A stretch of DNA of 64,000 nucleotides from Halobacteriovoraceae bacterium (lineage in GTDB: Bacteria; Bdellovibrionota; Bacteriovoracia; Bacteriovoracales; Bacteriovoracaceae), in assembly GCA_002711995.1 (NCBI GenBank), contig PASN01000014.1, positions 1 through 64,000 on the forward strand. The letters run 5' to 3'. Made by a program: the position numbers and the translations under genes. Positions 25,519 to 34,125 of the stretch are shown piece after piece; the first letter of the stretch is position 1; the number at the start of each line of letters is the position of its first letter. The notes beneath the pieces are model-generated. The model was not told where the DNA came from. It saw only the letters and a program-made list of their open reading frames with translations, and ran no database searches.

Positions 25519-26058
25519 ATGATGGATCCTGAACTTAGATATAAACTTCCTAAAGTAAAAGATGTCATGAGTTCGCCTGTAATAGCTCTTACGAAAAAAC
25601 ATACGGTTTACGACGCTCTTTTAACCTTTAACAAGTACAAGATATCCTCAATACCTATAGTGGAAGATGATAAAAACTACTCGCTTATTGGGATGGTGAC
25701 AGAGTGTGACTGTTTGAAGTACATGGCGCACAACCTCTTTTACGACGAGATGAGCACAGACAGTGTGGGCGTGATAATGCAAAAAGATCTCGTGGTTATA
25801 GAACGAAACATGGATATCTTTGAGTTGGAAGAGTTGTTTCAAAAAAATAGAGTGCGCCACGCGCCTGTGTTGGAGAAGGGGAAGGTTGTTGGATCCGTCA
25901 GTCGATCGGACATACTTAATCATCTTGAGACATTTAGCAAAGAAGTTCTAAAATACCGTCACGATGTAATTGAGCCTTTAGAGTTGTCAATTTACAAAGA
26001 TTTTGACTGGAGAGCAAAAGAGATTTCTGAGAACCATCACTTTAATTCTTTAAATTAG
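25519..26058 (+). CDS. CBS-domain pair protein
   Basis: This 179-residue protein contains two CBS motifs. The first (about 12-75) begins KVKDVMSSPVIALTKKHTVY and contains KISSIPIVEDDK and IGMVTECDCL. The second (about 85-145) contains DLVVIERNMDIFELEELF and VRHAPVLEKGKVVGSVSRSD. CBS pairs bind adenine nucleotides and sense cell energy. The ATG at 25519 is chosen because AAAGGAGTGCTT precedes it. A 35-residue tail rich in charge follows the second motif. The end overlaps the convergent potassium channel gene by 17 bases. A second CBS-pair gene is at 50337. Confidence 0.88.
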   Translation: MMDPELRYKLPKVKDVMSSPVIALTKKHTVYDALLTFNKYKISSIPIVEDDKNYSLIGMVTECDCLKYMAHNLFYDEMSTDSVGVIMQKDLVVIERNMDIFELEELFQKNRVRHAPVLEKGKVVGSVSRSDILNHLETFSKEVLKYRHDVIEPLELSIYKDFDWRAKEISENHHFNSLN

Positions 26059-26857
26059 AATTAAGCTTCTTTCCGCAATTATAGCAGAAGTTTGCGGCCT
26101 CATTTTCTGAAAATGACTTGCAGACGTCGCATCCTTTGTCTTCTTGTTGCTTATCTAGTTTAGACATCTCAGTTGAAATGATTCCTGTGGGCACCGCAAT
26201 TACACCATAACCCATAATCATGAGTGCTGCGGACAAAAATTGGCCTAAGGTGGTGAGGGGAGTAATGTCTCCATACCCAACTGTGGTCATAGTGACTATG
26301 GCCCAGTAAATGGAGGTGGGAATACTAGTAAATCCACTTTGCGGCCCTTCAATATAGTACATGCCGGTGCCCATAATCGTGACGAGTGTGACCACAAAGA
26401 ATATAAATACAATAATCTTGGTTCTAGAAGAGTATATTGCCAATTTCAATTGAGTGCCAGCACTAGTGTACTGACTTAGCTTTAATATCCTAAACACCCT
26501 AAGGAGACGCAAGGCCCTAATAATAATAAATGCTTGGGCTCCAGGGATAATAGTCGCAAGGTAAGTGGGTATTACCGAGATGACGTCAATCGCGCCATAA
26601 AAGCTAAAAAGATAAGACATCTTTTTAGGAGCGGAGTAAAGCCGCAAAAGAAGTTCGATTGTAAATATTCCTGTGAACATCCACTCCAATATATAGAATA
26701 GTTTTGAATGAATAGCGTAATATTCTTCAACTGTTTCAAGCATGATTGTGATCACGCTTAGGAGGACCAAGATAATCAAACAAATATCAAACCACCTTCC
26801 TGCAGGTGTGTCATGCTCAAATATGATCCGATATATTTGTTCTTTAGTTTTGCTCAT
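26042..26857 (-). CDS. Voltage-gated-like potassium channel with C-terminal zinc ribbon
   Basis: This 271-residue membrane protein has six segments. S4 carries regularly spaced arginines (RALRLLRVFRILKLS), and the selectivity filter is TTVGYGD between the last two segments. The C-terminus has CDVCKSF and CYNCGKK, a C-x2-C/C-x2-C zinc ribbon, which is unusual for a bacterial Kv channel and may sense metal or redox state. It should conduct K+ out of or into the cell. The ribosome site is not strong. The end overlaps the CBS gene by 17 bases; CBS proteins often regulate channels, but the opposite strands argue against a shared operon. Confidence 0.88.
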   Translation of the reverse strand: MSKTKEQIYRIIFEHDTPAGRWFDICLIILVLLSVITIMLETVEEYYAIHSKLFYILEWMFTGIFTIELLLRLYSAPKKMSYLFSFYGAIDVISVIPTYLATIIPGAQAFIIIRALRLLRVFRILKLSQYTSAGTQLKLAIYSSRTKIIVFIFFVVTLVTIMGTGMYYIEGPQSGFTSIPTSIYWAIVTMTTVGYGDITPLTTLGQFLSAALMIMGYGVIAVPTGIISTEMSKLDKQQEDKGCDVCKSFSENEAANFCYNCGKKLNSNLKN

Positions 26858-26895
26858 TTAACTTATAGCCTGCTAAGGCCGGGTAGATAAGTCAA

Positions 26896-27723
26896 CTAGC
26901 TTTTTTGAGGCGCTTTGTTATGAGAAATCTGTTGAGAGTTAACTGTCTTGTCAACATCTGGGTATTTGCAATTCTTAATCTGGTTTGTAAGAAGAACCTT
27001 TCTTGTGTCAGGAGCTGGATGACTACCTTTTCGTTTTTTCCTTTTTTTCATTTTATCAAAGAGTCCTTTTACGTGGTTTAAGTGTGCCACTGCCGCTGCG
27101 GGGTTGTAACCCGCTTTGGTCATAAGTTCAAGGCCTGTGAAGTCGGCTTCCTTTTCATGCTCTCTTTTAATTCTATTTAAGAAAGATTTATCTCCAGAAG
27201 GAAATCTACCATTTAATTCTTCTATCAATCTCGCGTGATGCTTAAGGGTGTAATGTGCAAGTTCGTGGGAGAGAACCGCTGCCAAAGCATCTTCGGTTTT
27301 CGCCCTCTGTGGAAGCGAGGCAGGCACGAGAAGGTACTTTCCGGCCACAACCCTGGCAACTGGAGGCATTTTCGTTTTTGTGCATAAAATAACGACTTCA
27401 AGGCCATCTTTTTTATCTATTATAAAGTCCAACTGGGAAGAGGTGAGGAGTTTGTTCACAATGGAGTCGACATACTCGCCTAGGCCTGGACAAGTTTTGC
27501 CTGAGTTTGCGTATTTTTTCTTCGCTTTGTTTGCCCTATCATTCAACTTTTCCAAAGTGGACTTTTTAAATACTGTATTCCTAACAAATAGAGGCACACC
27601 ATTTGAACTTATTGTCGCGCTAGCGTTCTTCAGATTAAAAGAGCAACTAGAGCCAGCAGCGTGTAATGGTATAAAAATTATTATGTATAAAACTGTGAAG
27701 AAGGTGTAAAAAGATTTTTGCAT
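26896..27723 (-). CDS. Exported M48-family metalloprotease
   Basis: This 275-residue protein has a signal peptide (MQKSFYTFFTVLYIIIFIPLHAAG). The zinc motif is HELAHYTLKHH (HExxH), and the third ligand region is EKEADFTGLELM. The domain resembles BepA/LoiP-like periplasmic M48 proteases that degrade misfolded envelope proteins. The C-terminal tail is Lys- and Asn-rich. It has two cysteines near the N-terminus (SSCSF and KTCPG) that could bond. It lies 38 bases upstream of the potassium channel on the same strand, so cotranscription is possible but no functional tie is clear. Confidence 0.82.
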   Translation of the reverse strand: MQKSFYTFFTVLYIIIFIPLHAAGSSCSFNLKNASATISSNGVPLFVRNTVFKKSTLEKLNDRANKAKKKYANSGKTCPGLGEYVDSIVNKLLTSSQLDFIIDKKDGLEVVILCTKTKMPPVARVVAGKYLLVPASLPQRAKTEDALAAVLSHELAHYTLKHHARLIEELNGRFPSGDKSFLNRIKREHEKEADFTGLELMTKAGYNPAAAVAHLNHVKGLFDKMKKRKKRKGSHPAPDTRKVLLTNQIKNCKYPDVDKTVNSQQISHNKAPQKS

Positions 27724-27822
27724 ATCACAAATTAGGCCATCAAATTTTTACATATTCAACACTAATATTTTGTCAGGTTTTAAATACTTTTACTTGGCCT
27801 ATGTTGGAACTAAAATAGATAC

Positions 27823-28434
27823 ATGCATAAGCTTTTAAACACAAAGTTTCTAAAACAAACCCCTGTTGAGCACGTTGCTCAGAAACTCTTAGGTCACCAT
27901 CTAGTGACCAATATTGATGGGATCAAAACAGTCGGAAAAATTGTGGAACTTGAAGCATATTGTGGCCGAAGAGATAAGGCGTGTCACGCGTACTTTAAAA
28001 GAACCGCAAGAAACGAGGTGATGTTCGCTGAAGGTGGGGTGGCGTATGTTTATCTTTGTTATGGAATACATAGTTTGTTTAATATAGTCACTGGAGCGCT
28101 CGATGAGCCTGCTGGAGTGCTAATCAGAGGGATAGAACCGATAATCGGTGAAAAACATATGCTTAAAAGAAGAGGCATGTCCACCAACACACCAAATTTG
28201 TCCAATGGGCCTGGAAAGATATCTCAAGCGTTGGGCATAACCACTGAATTAAACGGTGAGCTTATAGGAGGGCCAAGCATATGGTTAGAGAAGGGAGGGC
28301 CAGTAAACGATGAGGAAGTTTTAGTCGGGAAAAGAATTGGAATTGACTATGCTGGGGAGGACAAGAATTTACCATGGCGCTTTGCCATCCAATCCCCTTA
28401 TGTTGGACATAAAAAGGGCCTATGGCATCGCTAA
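27823..28434 (+). CDS. 3-methyladenine DNA glycosylase, MPG/AAG family
   Basis: Removes alkylated purines from DNA in base excision repair. This 203-residue protein has the family segments VGKIVELEAYCG, CHAYFKRTARNEVMF (the usual H-x-x-x-G/K-x-T-x-R-N pattern), VYLCYGIHSLFNIV and GVLIRGIEP, followed by NGPGKISQALGI. The catalytic Glu and the Tyr wedge are in the expected places (Glu in VELEAY). The length is normal for bacterial members. No strong ribosome site is visible before the ATG. Its last 15 bases overlap the convergent ZIP transporter gene. Confidence 0.9.
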   Translation: MHKLLNTKFLKQTPVEHVAQKLLGHHLVTNIDGIKTVGKIVELEAYCGRRDKACHAYFKRTARNEVMFAEGGVAYVYLCYGIHSLFNIVTGALDEPAGVLIRGIEPIIGEKHMLKRRGMSTNTPNLSNGPGKISQALGITTELNGELIGGPSIWLEKGGPVNDEEVLVGKRIGIDYAGEDKNLPWRFAIQSPYVGHKKGLWHR

Positions 28435-29190
28435 GGCCGTATCTAAAAACATCATGAGAGCAAAACCAAGCATTAATCCAGCTGTTGCAAGGTCTGCGTT
28501 TTCCTTCCTATGAGATTCTGGAATTATTTCTTCACTAATAACATAAAGCATGGCACCGCCCGAAAACGCCAATGCCCATGGAAGTGTTTCGGAAACTTGA
28601 GAGGTGGCCGCATAGCCTAGAAGAGCGGCAATTCCTTCAACAACACCGCTAAATGCTGCAACAAGCAGTGCCGTTCTTAGTTTATATCCAATCGAGATTA
28701 ATGCCACGGCCACAACGAAGCCCTCCGGCGCATCTTGTATGGCGATTCCCAACATTATGGGATAAGCAAGCTCGGGAGATTGGCTACCAGCTCCTGAGCC
28801 AACGGCCAGGCCCTCCGGCAGGTTGTGAAGAGTAATCGCAAAGACGAACAACCAAATCTTTTTAATCTCTTTTAAACGTTCGCTTCCTTCTCGGCCGGTT
28901 CCAAAATGCTCATGGGGTACTACTTGATTTAAGAGCTTTAAAAACAGGCCACCACATAGAAACGAAGCGCAGATATAGAAAGTGCTCAGCTTTGTGGATT
29001 CTGGTGAATTGACAATGTCCAATGCCGGCAGAAGAAGAGAAAAGCATGTTGCGGCCAACATGACGCCAGCGCTGAACCCAGTTGTTGCATTCTGGAAGCG
29101 TGGTGATATTTTTGAAAAACCAATCGCCGGAAATGCTCCAATCGTAGTGGCCATAGAAGTTGTTAAAAATGCGAGCAAAGCGTAATTCAT
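28420..29190 (-). CDS. ZIP-family metal transporter
   Basis: This 256-residue membrane protein has eight predicted segments. The ZIP signature in the fourth and fifth is present: HNLPEGLAVG and DAPEGFVVAV with metal-binding His, Asp and Glu. It likely imports zinc or iron into the cytoplasm. Two starts are possible: a TTG at 29208 and the ATG at 29190. Neither has a clear ribosome site; the ATG is chosen because the first membrane segment begins directly after it. The gene is convergent with the glycosylase gene. Confidence 0.82.
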   Translation of the reverse strand: MNYALLAFLTTSMATTIGAFPAIGFSKISPRFQNATTGFSAGVMLAATCFSLLLPALDIVNSPESTKLSTFYICASFLCGGLFLKLLNQVVPHEHFGTGREGSERLKEIKKIWLFVFAITLHNLPEGLAVGSGAGSQSPELAYPIMLGIAIQDAPEGFVVAVALISIGYKLRTALLVAAFSGVVEGIAALLGYAATSQVSETLPWALAFSGGAMLYVISEEIIPESHRKENADLATAGLMLGFALMMFLDTALAMP

Positions 29191-29292
29191 TAAATCATTA
29201 TAGATCAAAAGGGAGAGGACTCAACCACATGCCTAACAAAAATCTGGCCTACAACATTGCATCCGGTGCGCTCAACTGGAAAAATCGTAACT

Positions 29293-29574
29293 ATGAATGA
29301 AACACTTAAAAACAAATATTTTTACCTTTCAATTTTTCTTGTTCTTACCCTGGTCTTTATGCTGCAGAACAATCGACCAGTGGATATAGATTTCTTTTTT
29401 TGGAACATAGCAAGCGCAAACCTTTTGGTATTGTTGAGCTTGTTTTTCATCCTTGGCGCTGGCCTGGGCTTTGGCATCGCCAAGTTTAGAAGGCAAAAAA
29501 GGAAAAGAGCATCAACAAGTAAAAAACAAGAGAAGTTCAGAGGACCCGACGAAACTTACCATCCAATTCATTAA
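29293..29574 (+). CDS. LapA/DUF1049-like two-segment membrane protein
   Basis: This 93-residue protein has two hydrophobic segments (YFYLSIFLVLTLVFMLQNN and LLVLLSLFFILGAGLGFGIA) with the short RPVDIDFFFWNI loop between them. This pattern marks the lipopolysaccharide assembly protein A domain. A basic and polar tail (FRRQKRKRASTSKKQEKF) follows. The ATG at 29293 is chosen; 12 more codons upstream would require a weaker start. It is followed after about 50 bases by the HAD gene on the same strand. Its function is not established beyond a likely envelope role. Confidence 0.72.
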   Translation: MNETLKNKYFYLSIFLVLTLVFMLQNNRPVDIDFFFWNIASANLLVLLSLFFILGAGLGFGIAKFRRQKRKRASTSKKQEKFRGPDETYHPIH

Positions 29575-29625
29575 ATATTGGAAATTTTTAGAAAGTCGTG
29601 CAACTATTTTATAAAAAGGGTTGCA

Positions 29626-30267
29626 ATGAAAGAGGAAGACTTTCTAAATTTAACTAATGCTTACGAAAATATCATTTTTGACTATGGTGGTGTTTTCATA
29701 GATATAGATTACAACCTTACTGTAAAGGCACTCCAAGAACTCTCTGACATAGACGTTGGAACGCTTTATAGCAAAAAAGAACAAGTCGAAATCTTTGACT
29801 TGCTTGAGACTGGAAGAATTGGTGAAAGGGATTTTTTAGAGGCCCTTGCTGATATACTAAGAATAAACAAATCTCATGTGGGAAAAGTTAAGGATGCTTG
29901 GAATGCCATGCTTCTTGATATTCACCCTGAGCGTGTTTTTCACCTTCGAAGACTGTCTAAAAGCAAACGTGTCTTTATGTTAAGCAATATCAATGAAATC
30001 CATGAATCATTCATGGTGGACTACTTTGATAAGCACAAAAATATAGGGGACTTTTACTCCCTGTTTGAGAAGGTGTACTTCTCTCATAATATTGGGCTTA
30101 GAAAACCAAACGTAGAGGCGTTCGAACACGTTCTGGAAGAAAATAAGTTGGATTTAAAGAAGACCTTATTTATTGACGACTCGCCTCAACATGTGGAGGC
30201 CTTCTCCAAACTAGGTGGCAAGGCAGTTTATCTTAACCCTGCAAATACATTTATCACAAAGTTCTAA
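29626..30267 (+). CDS. HAD-family phosphatase, YihX-like
   Basis: This 213-residue protein has HAD motif I IFDYGGVFIDIDYN, which matches YihX-like sugar phosphatases with nucleophile Asp and a Gly in place of the usual second Asp. Motif II is FMLSNINEIH, motif III the Lys of GLRKPNVEAFEH, and motif IV LFIDDSPQHVEAF. YihX hydrolyses alpha-glucose 1-phosphate; the substrate here may be a sugar phosphate but is unproven. The ATG at 29626 is chosen; a TTG at 29578 would add 16 residues without support. It ends four bases inside the convergent unknown gene. Confidence 0.82.
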   Translation: MKEEDFLNLTNAYENIIFDYGGVFIDIDYNLTVKALQELSDIDVGTLYSKKEQVEIFDLLETGRIGERDFLEALADILRINKSHVGKVKDAWNAMLLDIHPERVFHLRRLSKSKRVFMLSNINEIHESFMVDYFDKHKNIGDFYSLFEKVYFSHNIGLRKPNVEAFEHVLEENKLDLKKTLFIDDSPQHVEAFSKLGGKAVYLNPANTFITKF

Positions 30268-30593
30268 GAATAAGGCATGCTTTCTAAGTCATCAAGGCAG
30301 GCCTGAACACTTCGCAGGCTATCCATTAAGGTCAAAAGCTTTATATTCTTTTCCTTACCTGCCATGCTGTCGAGCTCTTCCAGCTGGGCATGTATCAGAG
30401 CTATAGAGTCACTTAGCTTGAAACTCTCGTACGCGAGCTCTTGTTGGTGAAATGTGAATTGTGGAGGTTGAATGTTTAGCTCCCTAATTCTTGATTCGAT
30501 ATCATCCAACATTTGCTTCACCCTTACCGTGAGCAATTCATTTTTTGTTGCGATTTCGCCATCCATAAAAGATTTATTATCTATATATTCCAT
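30264..30593 (-). CDS. Helical protein of unknown function
   Basis: This 109-residue protein is helical and charged (ELLTVRVKQMLDDIESRIRE and ALIHAQLEELDSMAGKEKN), likely a coiled coil, with a single cysteine near the C-terminus (SVQACLDDLESM). The start at 30593 is chosen because CAGGAGTAGCT precedes it; the longer frame up to 30623 would overlap the upstream gene. It lies 13 bases downstream of the degenerate glycosyltransferase gene on the same strand, so it is probably cotranscribed with it. I recognise no family. Confidence 0.6.
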   Translation of the reverse strand: MEYIDNKSFMDGEIATKNELLTVRVKQMLDDIESRIRELNIQPPQFTFHQQELAYESFKLSDSIALIHAQLEELDSMAGKEKNIKLLTLMDSLRSVQACLDDLESMPYS

Positions 30594-30606
30594 AGCTACT
30601 CCTGTT

Positions 30607-32070
30607 TTATCCTGAGCCTGCAACTGCCTTCAGGCCCTCATTTTGTTGTTTGAAGTTCGATCTGTTCATAGGAATATCTAAAAAAGCGCCAAAAGCTGTG
30701 AATACCGCCAAGGTTACTGGGGCAAGCGCTGAGACACTGGCGCTAAATTGATAAAGTTTCCATGATACTGCTGCACAAATTAGTGTGAATGTTAGGTGTA
30801 GTGCAATCTTTACCGCTCTCTTTTCATTCCCTGGCAAGAAGATAAAGAGCTTGGACTCGATTGCTCGAGCTAAACTTGTCAAAAATACTTTAAGTATGTT
30901 TTTTGTTGAAGTTGCAGGCCCTAATTTCTGTAAATATAAAAGAAGTGAAAAGTACATAGAGCCAAGTATCGTGGTGGCCGCCAAAAACTCGCTACCGTGT
31001 AGCAGCTCTAGGGACTGTGCTTTGTTTGGTTCACTCATCGCCAACCAAATCAAAAGTCCCAAAGGGTAAAGTATGAAGTTGTTAAAAGGTGTCAATTGCA
31101 AGGTTAAAACTGTTTTGTCCTTTAACTCCATATTTAAGATATCTTTGAGCGTTAAAGTGCTTAAAGCTCCCTTTATAAAGTCGAGTTTTGTCGCTGCTAA
31201 TTTGACTGTTTGATCGTCTCTTGAGTTCAGGTGCCCGGATGGATCATAAACTCCAGAGAATCCACTGTTTTTTATTTTTACACCCGTTTTATAAGCGTAG
31301 CCAGTTTTAGATTCACTCCAGCCGGCAACCTTCAACAGAGCTTCCTTCTTAACCAAAACCAATTCACCCCAAAAAGGCGCATGAGAAGTTTTCACTCTAG
31401 CGTAAGTCTGGAAATAGAAAGAATGCTCGGCAAGACAGGGAGACCAATTGGATGAATTAATTTGAGGCGACAAGGGGTATTGAATATAGTTTGCCATTTC
31501 TGTTTCCAGTTTGCTGGCCGCGATCTCTAAAGTATGCGCTTGAATTATGTGGCCTTGAGAGCAAACGAAGATAAATTGGGCCTCTTTAGATGTTCTTTCT
31601 AAACATTTATTTAACAATCTTCCGGTGCTTTTTTCCTTCGTTCTCAGAATTTTAAGATTTGGATAAATCCTTTTAAGCTGCTTAACTTTAAAACTTGATA
31701 TTTCGCTGCAGGCCACAATGATTTCTATACTCGAACAGCTTTGATTGCTTATGCTTGTTAGAGTTTTTTTTAGTTCATCCTCTTTCAACTCTTTAACCGG
31801 TATATGAATACTTACTTTAAAATCTTCAAAGGTTTTTCCTTGAAGAAGACAAAGTTGGCCTTTAGTTCCCACCTCTGGAAGTAGTTTAAATCTCATTGTA
31901 AAAATTGTGACAGCTAAAAATAAATTAATACCCAACAGATATAGAAGCGCCATTGGTTCAAAGAAGATCCATGCTGCACTGGCCAGGATAAAAAGATAGA
32001 ATAAATAAATTAATTTAGTTCTACTTAAGAATAAATTTGAAATGTTCAAGATTGCAGATTTTAAACACAT
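30607..32070 (-). CDS. Membrane protein with degenerate glycosyltransferase-2 domain
   Basis: This 487-residue protein has two membrane segments at the N-terminus (about 18-55), a family 2 glycosyltransferase-like domain (about 85-300) and three to four segments at the C-terminus (about 325-465). The start of the domain fits (KVSIHIPVKELKEDELKKTL, then NQSCSSIEIIVACSE), and so does a later FWGELVLVKKEALLKVAGW segment. The acidic D-x-D site, expected near FIFVCSQGHII, reads CSQG, and the E-D motif before the last membrane part is missing. It is probably not an active transferase. It may be a scaffold or regulator of polysaccharide export. It heads a two-gene unit. Confidence 0.65.
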   Translation of the reverse strand: MCLKSAILNISNLFLSRTKLIYLFYLFILASAAWIFFEPMALLYLLGINLFLAVTIFTMRFKLLPEVGTKGQLCLLQGKTFEDFKVSIHIPVKELKEDELKKTLTSISNQSCSSIEIIVACSEISSFKVKQLKRIYPNLKILRTKEKSTGRLLNKCLERTSKEAQFIFVCSQGHIIQAHTLEIAASKLETEMANYIQYPLSPQINSSNWSPCLAEHSFYFQTYARVKTSHAPFWGELVLVKKEALLKVAGWSESKTGYAYKTGVKIKNSGFSGVYDPSGHLNSRDDQTVKLAATKLDFIKGALSTLTLKDILNMELKDKTVLTLQLTPFNNFILYPLGLLIWLAMSEPNKAQSLELLHGSEFLAATTILGSMYFSLLLYLQKLGPATSTKNILKVFLTSLARAIESKLFIFLPGNEKRAVKIALHLTFTLICAAVSWKLYQFSASVSALAPVTLAVFTAFGAFLDIPMNRSNFKQQNEGLKAVAGSG

Positions 32071-32153
32071 CGAACAGCACCATTAGGATTGTTAGTATTT
32101 CAACCTAACTAGTGCAATACAGGTGCCTATATATCTAAGTAAAGCATTGTGGT

Positions 32154-33548
32154 TTATTTTAGCCAAGACAGGAGCAATTGATCCGTAAAGGACTTGGTTT
32201 TTGCGCTCCAGAGCTTGGCCTTTCTTCTTAAGTTCTCGGCATCTTTTGTTAAGGGTGTTTCCAATATCTTTCGGGCCTTGCTGTCATGTATAAGGATTGC
32301 AAAGGCAACGCGCTCTCCCTTAGACGTCAGGTAGTAGCCAGCGATATTGCTAACATAGTAAAGAGAGCCTGTTTTGGCCCAAACCCTGTAGGCGGTCGAT
32401 GGATGAAGGAGCCTTTTTGAAATCCAGCCACTTCTTCCGTTAATGGAAAATAAACTCCAAAAGCTTCGGGAACCAAACTTTGTATCTTTAGTCTTGTCTA
32501 AGAATTGTGCAAGAGTCTTTGCGCTGGCCTTGTTGTTTATAGCAAGTCCTGAGCTATTGACCAACTGAGTGTTTTGAAAGCCTGCCTTTGGAAAAGATGT
32601 TCTTAAAAAACTCAAGACCGATTTGGCAGAGTCTTTGATGCCCGCAGGCCTTTCTGTAATTTTTTGTGTGGCCATCATGGCGGGAAGCTCCGCCCTTATG
32701 TTATTGCTGTACTCAAAGGCCAGGGAGCTAATTCTCCAAAGAGGAAGCCCTTTATGCTCTTGGATAAGCTTTGTGTCTGAGGGTTCTTTTCCCGCGATTG
32801 GGGTGGGGATTTCGACTCCAAGCAAAGATGCTAGATAGGAGAAGTAACTGGCAGTGAATAAACCAGCATCTCTTGCTGGAAGGTCCTGGATATATTTCTT
32901 TTTGGCCTTAGAAGACTTGATCCACATGTTCTTTTTAGGCAAAAAACTATAGTTCAGATCAGCTTTAAGGCTTTTGTTGGAAGGTTTGATTTTTAAGTGT
33001 TCAAGCCCTGGAAGCAGTTCTTTGTTTTTAAAAACTCTAAAACGATTAAAGTCAACGTTTAAGGCGCCAACTGATGGATTGTCTGGTTGATCCTCAAGGC
33101 CTATGGTGCAAAGCCTTGCACTTTTAATTAAGGCTTTATCATCAAAATAAAACTTTCCTTTTATTTTTTGTATACCCGTTGCCTTCATTGAGAAGGCCAA
33201 GTTCATTAATTGAGAGGGAGTGAGATTAGGGTCTCCACCACCTTTAAGGTAAAGATCGCCAAGTAAAGTTCCATTTTCTATTTTACCGGAATATGAAAGC
33301 TTTGTTTTAAACCTTTTATCAGGGCCTAAAACACTCAAAGAATAGTAGAGCGACAGCAGTTTAGTTACTGACGCCAACGGTCTGGCACTCTCAGCATTGT
33401 GGTCTGCCAATACTTCCCCAGTATCTGTGTTTAAGGCAAAGAAACTTACAGAGTCTTCAGTTAGTCCATGTTTCTTGAAAAGACTTTGACTGACCTCCGT
33501 ACTCTGGGAAACGCTAAAAACAAATAATACTGACAAAATTAATTTCAT
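32154..33548 (-). CDS. dacB: D-alanyl-D-alanine carboxypeptidase/endopeptidase, PBP4 (S13) type
   Basis: Trims or cuts peptidoglycan cross-links in the periplasm. This 464-residue protein has a signal peptide (MKLILSVLFVFSVSQS). The active-site motifs are SVTK with the nucleophile serine near residue 62, SNN in FEYSNNIRAELP and KTGS in VWAKTGSLYYV. The region between them carries the extra domain II typical of PBP4 (GDLYLKGGGDPNLTPSQL). The ATG at 33548 is chosen over 33566 because it places the signal peptide at the N-terminus; no strong ribosome site is seen for either. It lies divergent from vsr. Confidence 0.9.
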   Translation of the reverse strand: MKLILSVLFVFSVSQSTEVSQSLFKKHGLTEDSVSFFALNTDTGEVLADHNAESARPLASVTKLLSLYYSLSVLGPDKRFKTKLSYSGKIENGTLLGDLYLKGGGDPNLTPSQLMNLAFSMKATGIQKIKGKFYFDDKALIKSARLCTIGLEDQPDNPSVGALNVDFNRFRVFKNKELLPGLEHLKIKPSNKSLKADLNYSFLPKKNMWIKSSKAKKKYIQDLPARDAGLFTASYFSYLASLLGVEIPTPIAGKEPSDTKLIQEHKGLPLWRISSLAFEYSNNIRAELPAMMATQKITERPAGIKDSAKSVLSFLRTSFPKAGFQNTQLVNSSGLAINNKASAKTLAQFLDKTKDTKFGSRSFWSLFSINGRSGWISKRLLHPSTAYRVWAKTGSLYYVSNIAGYYLTSKGERVAFAILIHDSKARKILETPLTKDAENLRRKAKLWSAKTKSFTDQLLLSWLK

Positions 33549-33647
33549 ATAAGTTAATTCTATCAAATAATCGAGACTTGTTAAATCTGGCCTAACTTAA
33601 CCTCTTATTGATTTGTCTTATTCTTGAAATGTGTGAAAAATGGCGAC

Positions 33648-34064
33648 ATGGACACAGTATCACCCGAAAAAAGAAGTGAAATAATGTCAAAGATTAAGGC
33701 GACAGACTCAAAAGTGGAGATTGCTGTGCGGAAATACCTGTTTGCCAAGGGGTATCGCTATAGAAAAAATGCTTCTGATCTTCCGGGAAGGCCAGATATT
33801 TTAATGCCGAAACATAAAACTGCCATATTTATTCATGGATGCTTTTGGCATGGGCACAAAAACTGTAAATACCATAGAATTCCCAAAACGAGGACTGAGT
33901 ACTGGAAAAAGAAAATTGAAGGCAATTCATTTAGAGATATTCGCAACGCAAATAAACTGAGAAAAATGGGTTGGCGCTGTTTTACGGTGTGGGAATGCAG
34001 GCTAAAGAATGATTTTTTAAGGGAAATGGAAAAACTTGAAAAAAAAATTATGTCCATATCTTGA
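33648..34064 (+). CDS. vsr: Very short patch repair (Vsr) endonuclease
   Basis: Nicks DNA 5' of T in T:G mismatches made by deamination of 5-methylcytosine. This 138-residue protein has the family pieces TVSPEKRSEIMSKIKATDSK, YRKNASDLPGRPDI (catalytic Asp in GRPD), IFIHGCFWHGHKNC with zinc ligands, and WRCFTVWECRL. The length matches E. coli Vsr. The ATG at 33648 fits the usual N-terminus; a longer frame from 33624 is unlikely. Vsr genes normally lie next to a cytosine-5 methylase gene, and none is visible in this window. Confidence 0.93.
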   Translation: MDTVSPEKRSEIMSKIKATDSKVEIAVRKYLFAKGYRYRKNASDLPGRPDILMPKHKTAIFIHGCFWHGHKNCKYHRIPKTRTEYWKKKIEGNSFRDIRNANKLRKMGWRCFTVWECRLKNDFLREMEKLEKKIMSIS

Positions 34065-34125
34065 CGATTGAAATTTACACATCATTTTTACCTTAGAAGC
34101 AACGAAGATTGCAGGAGGTTATTAA

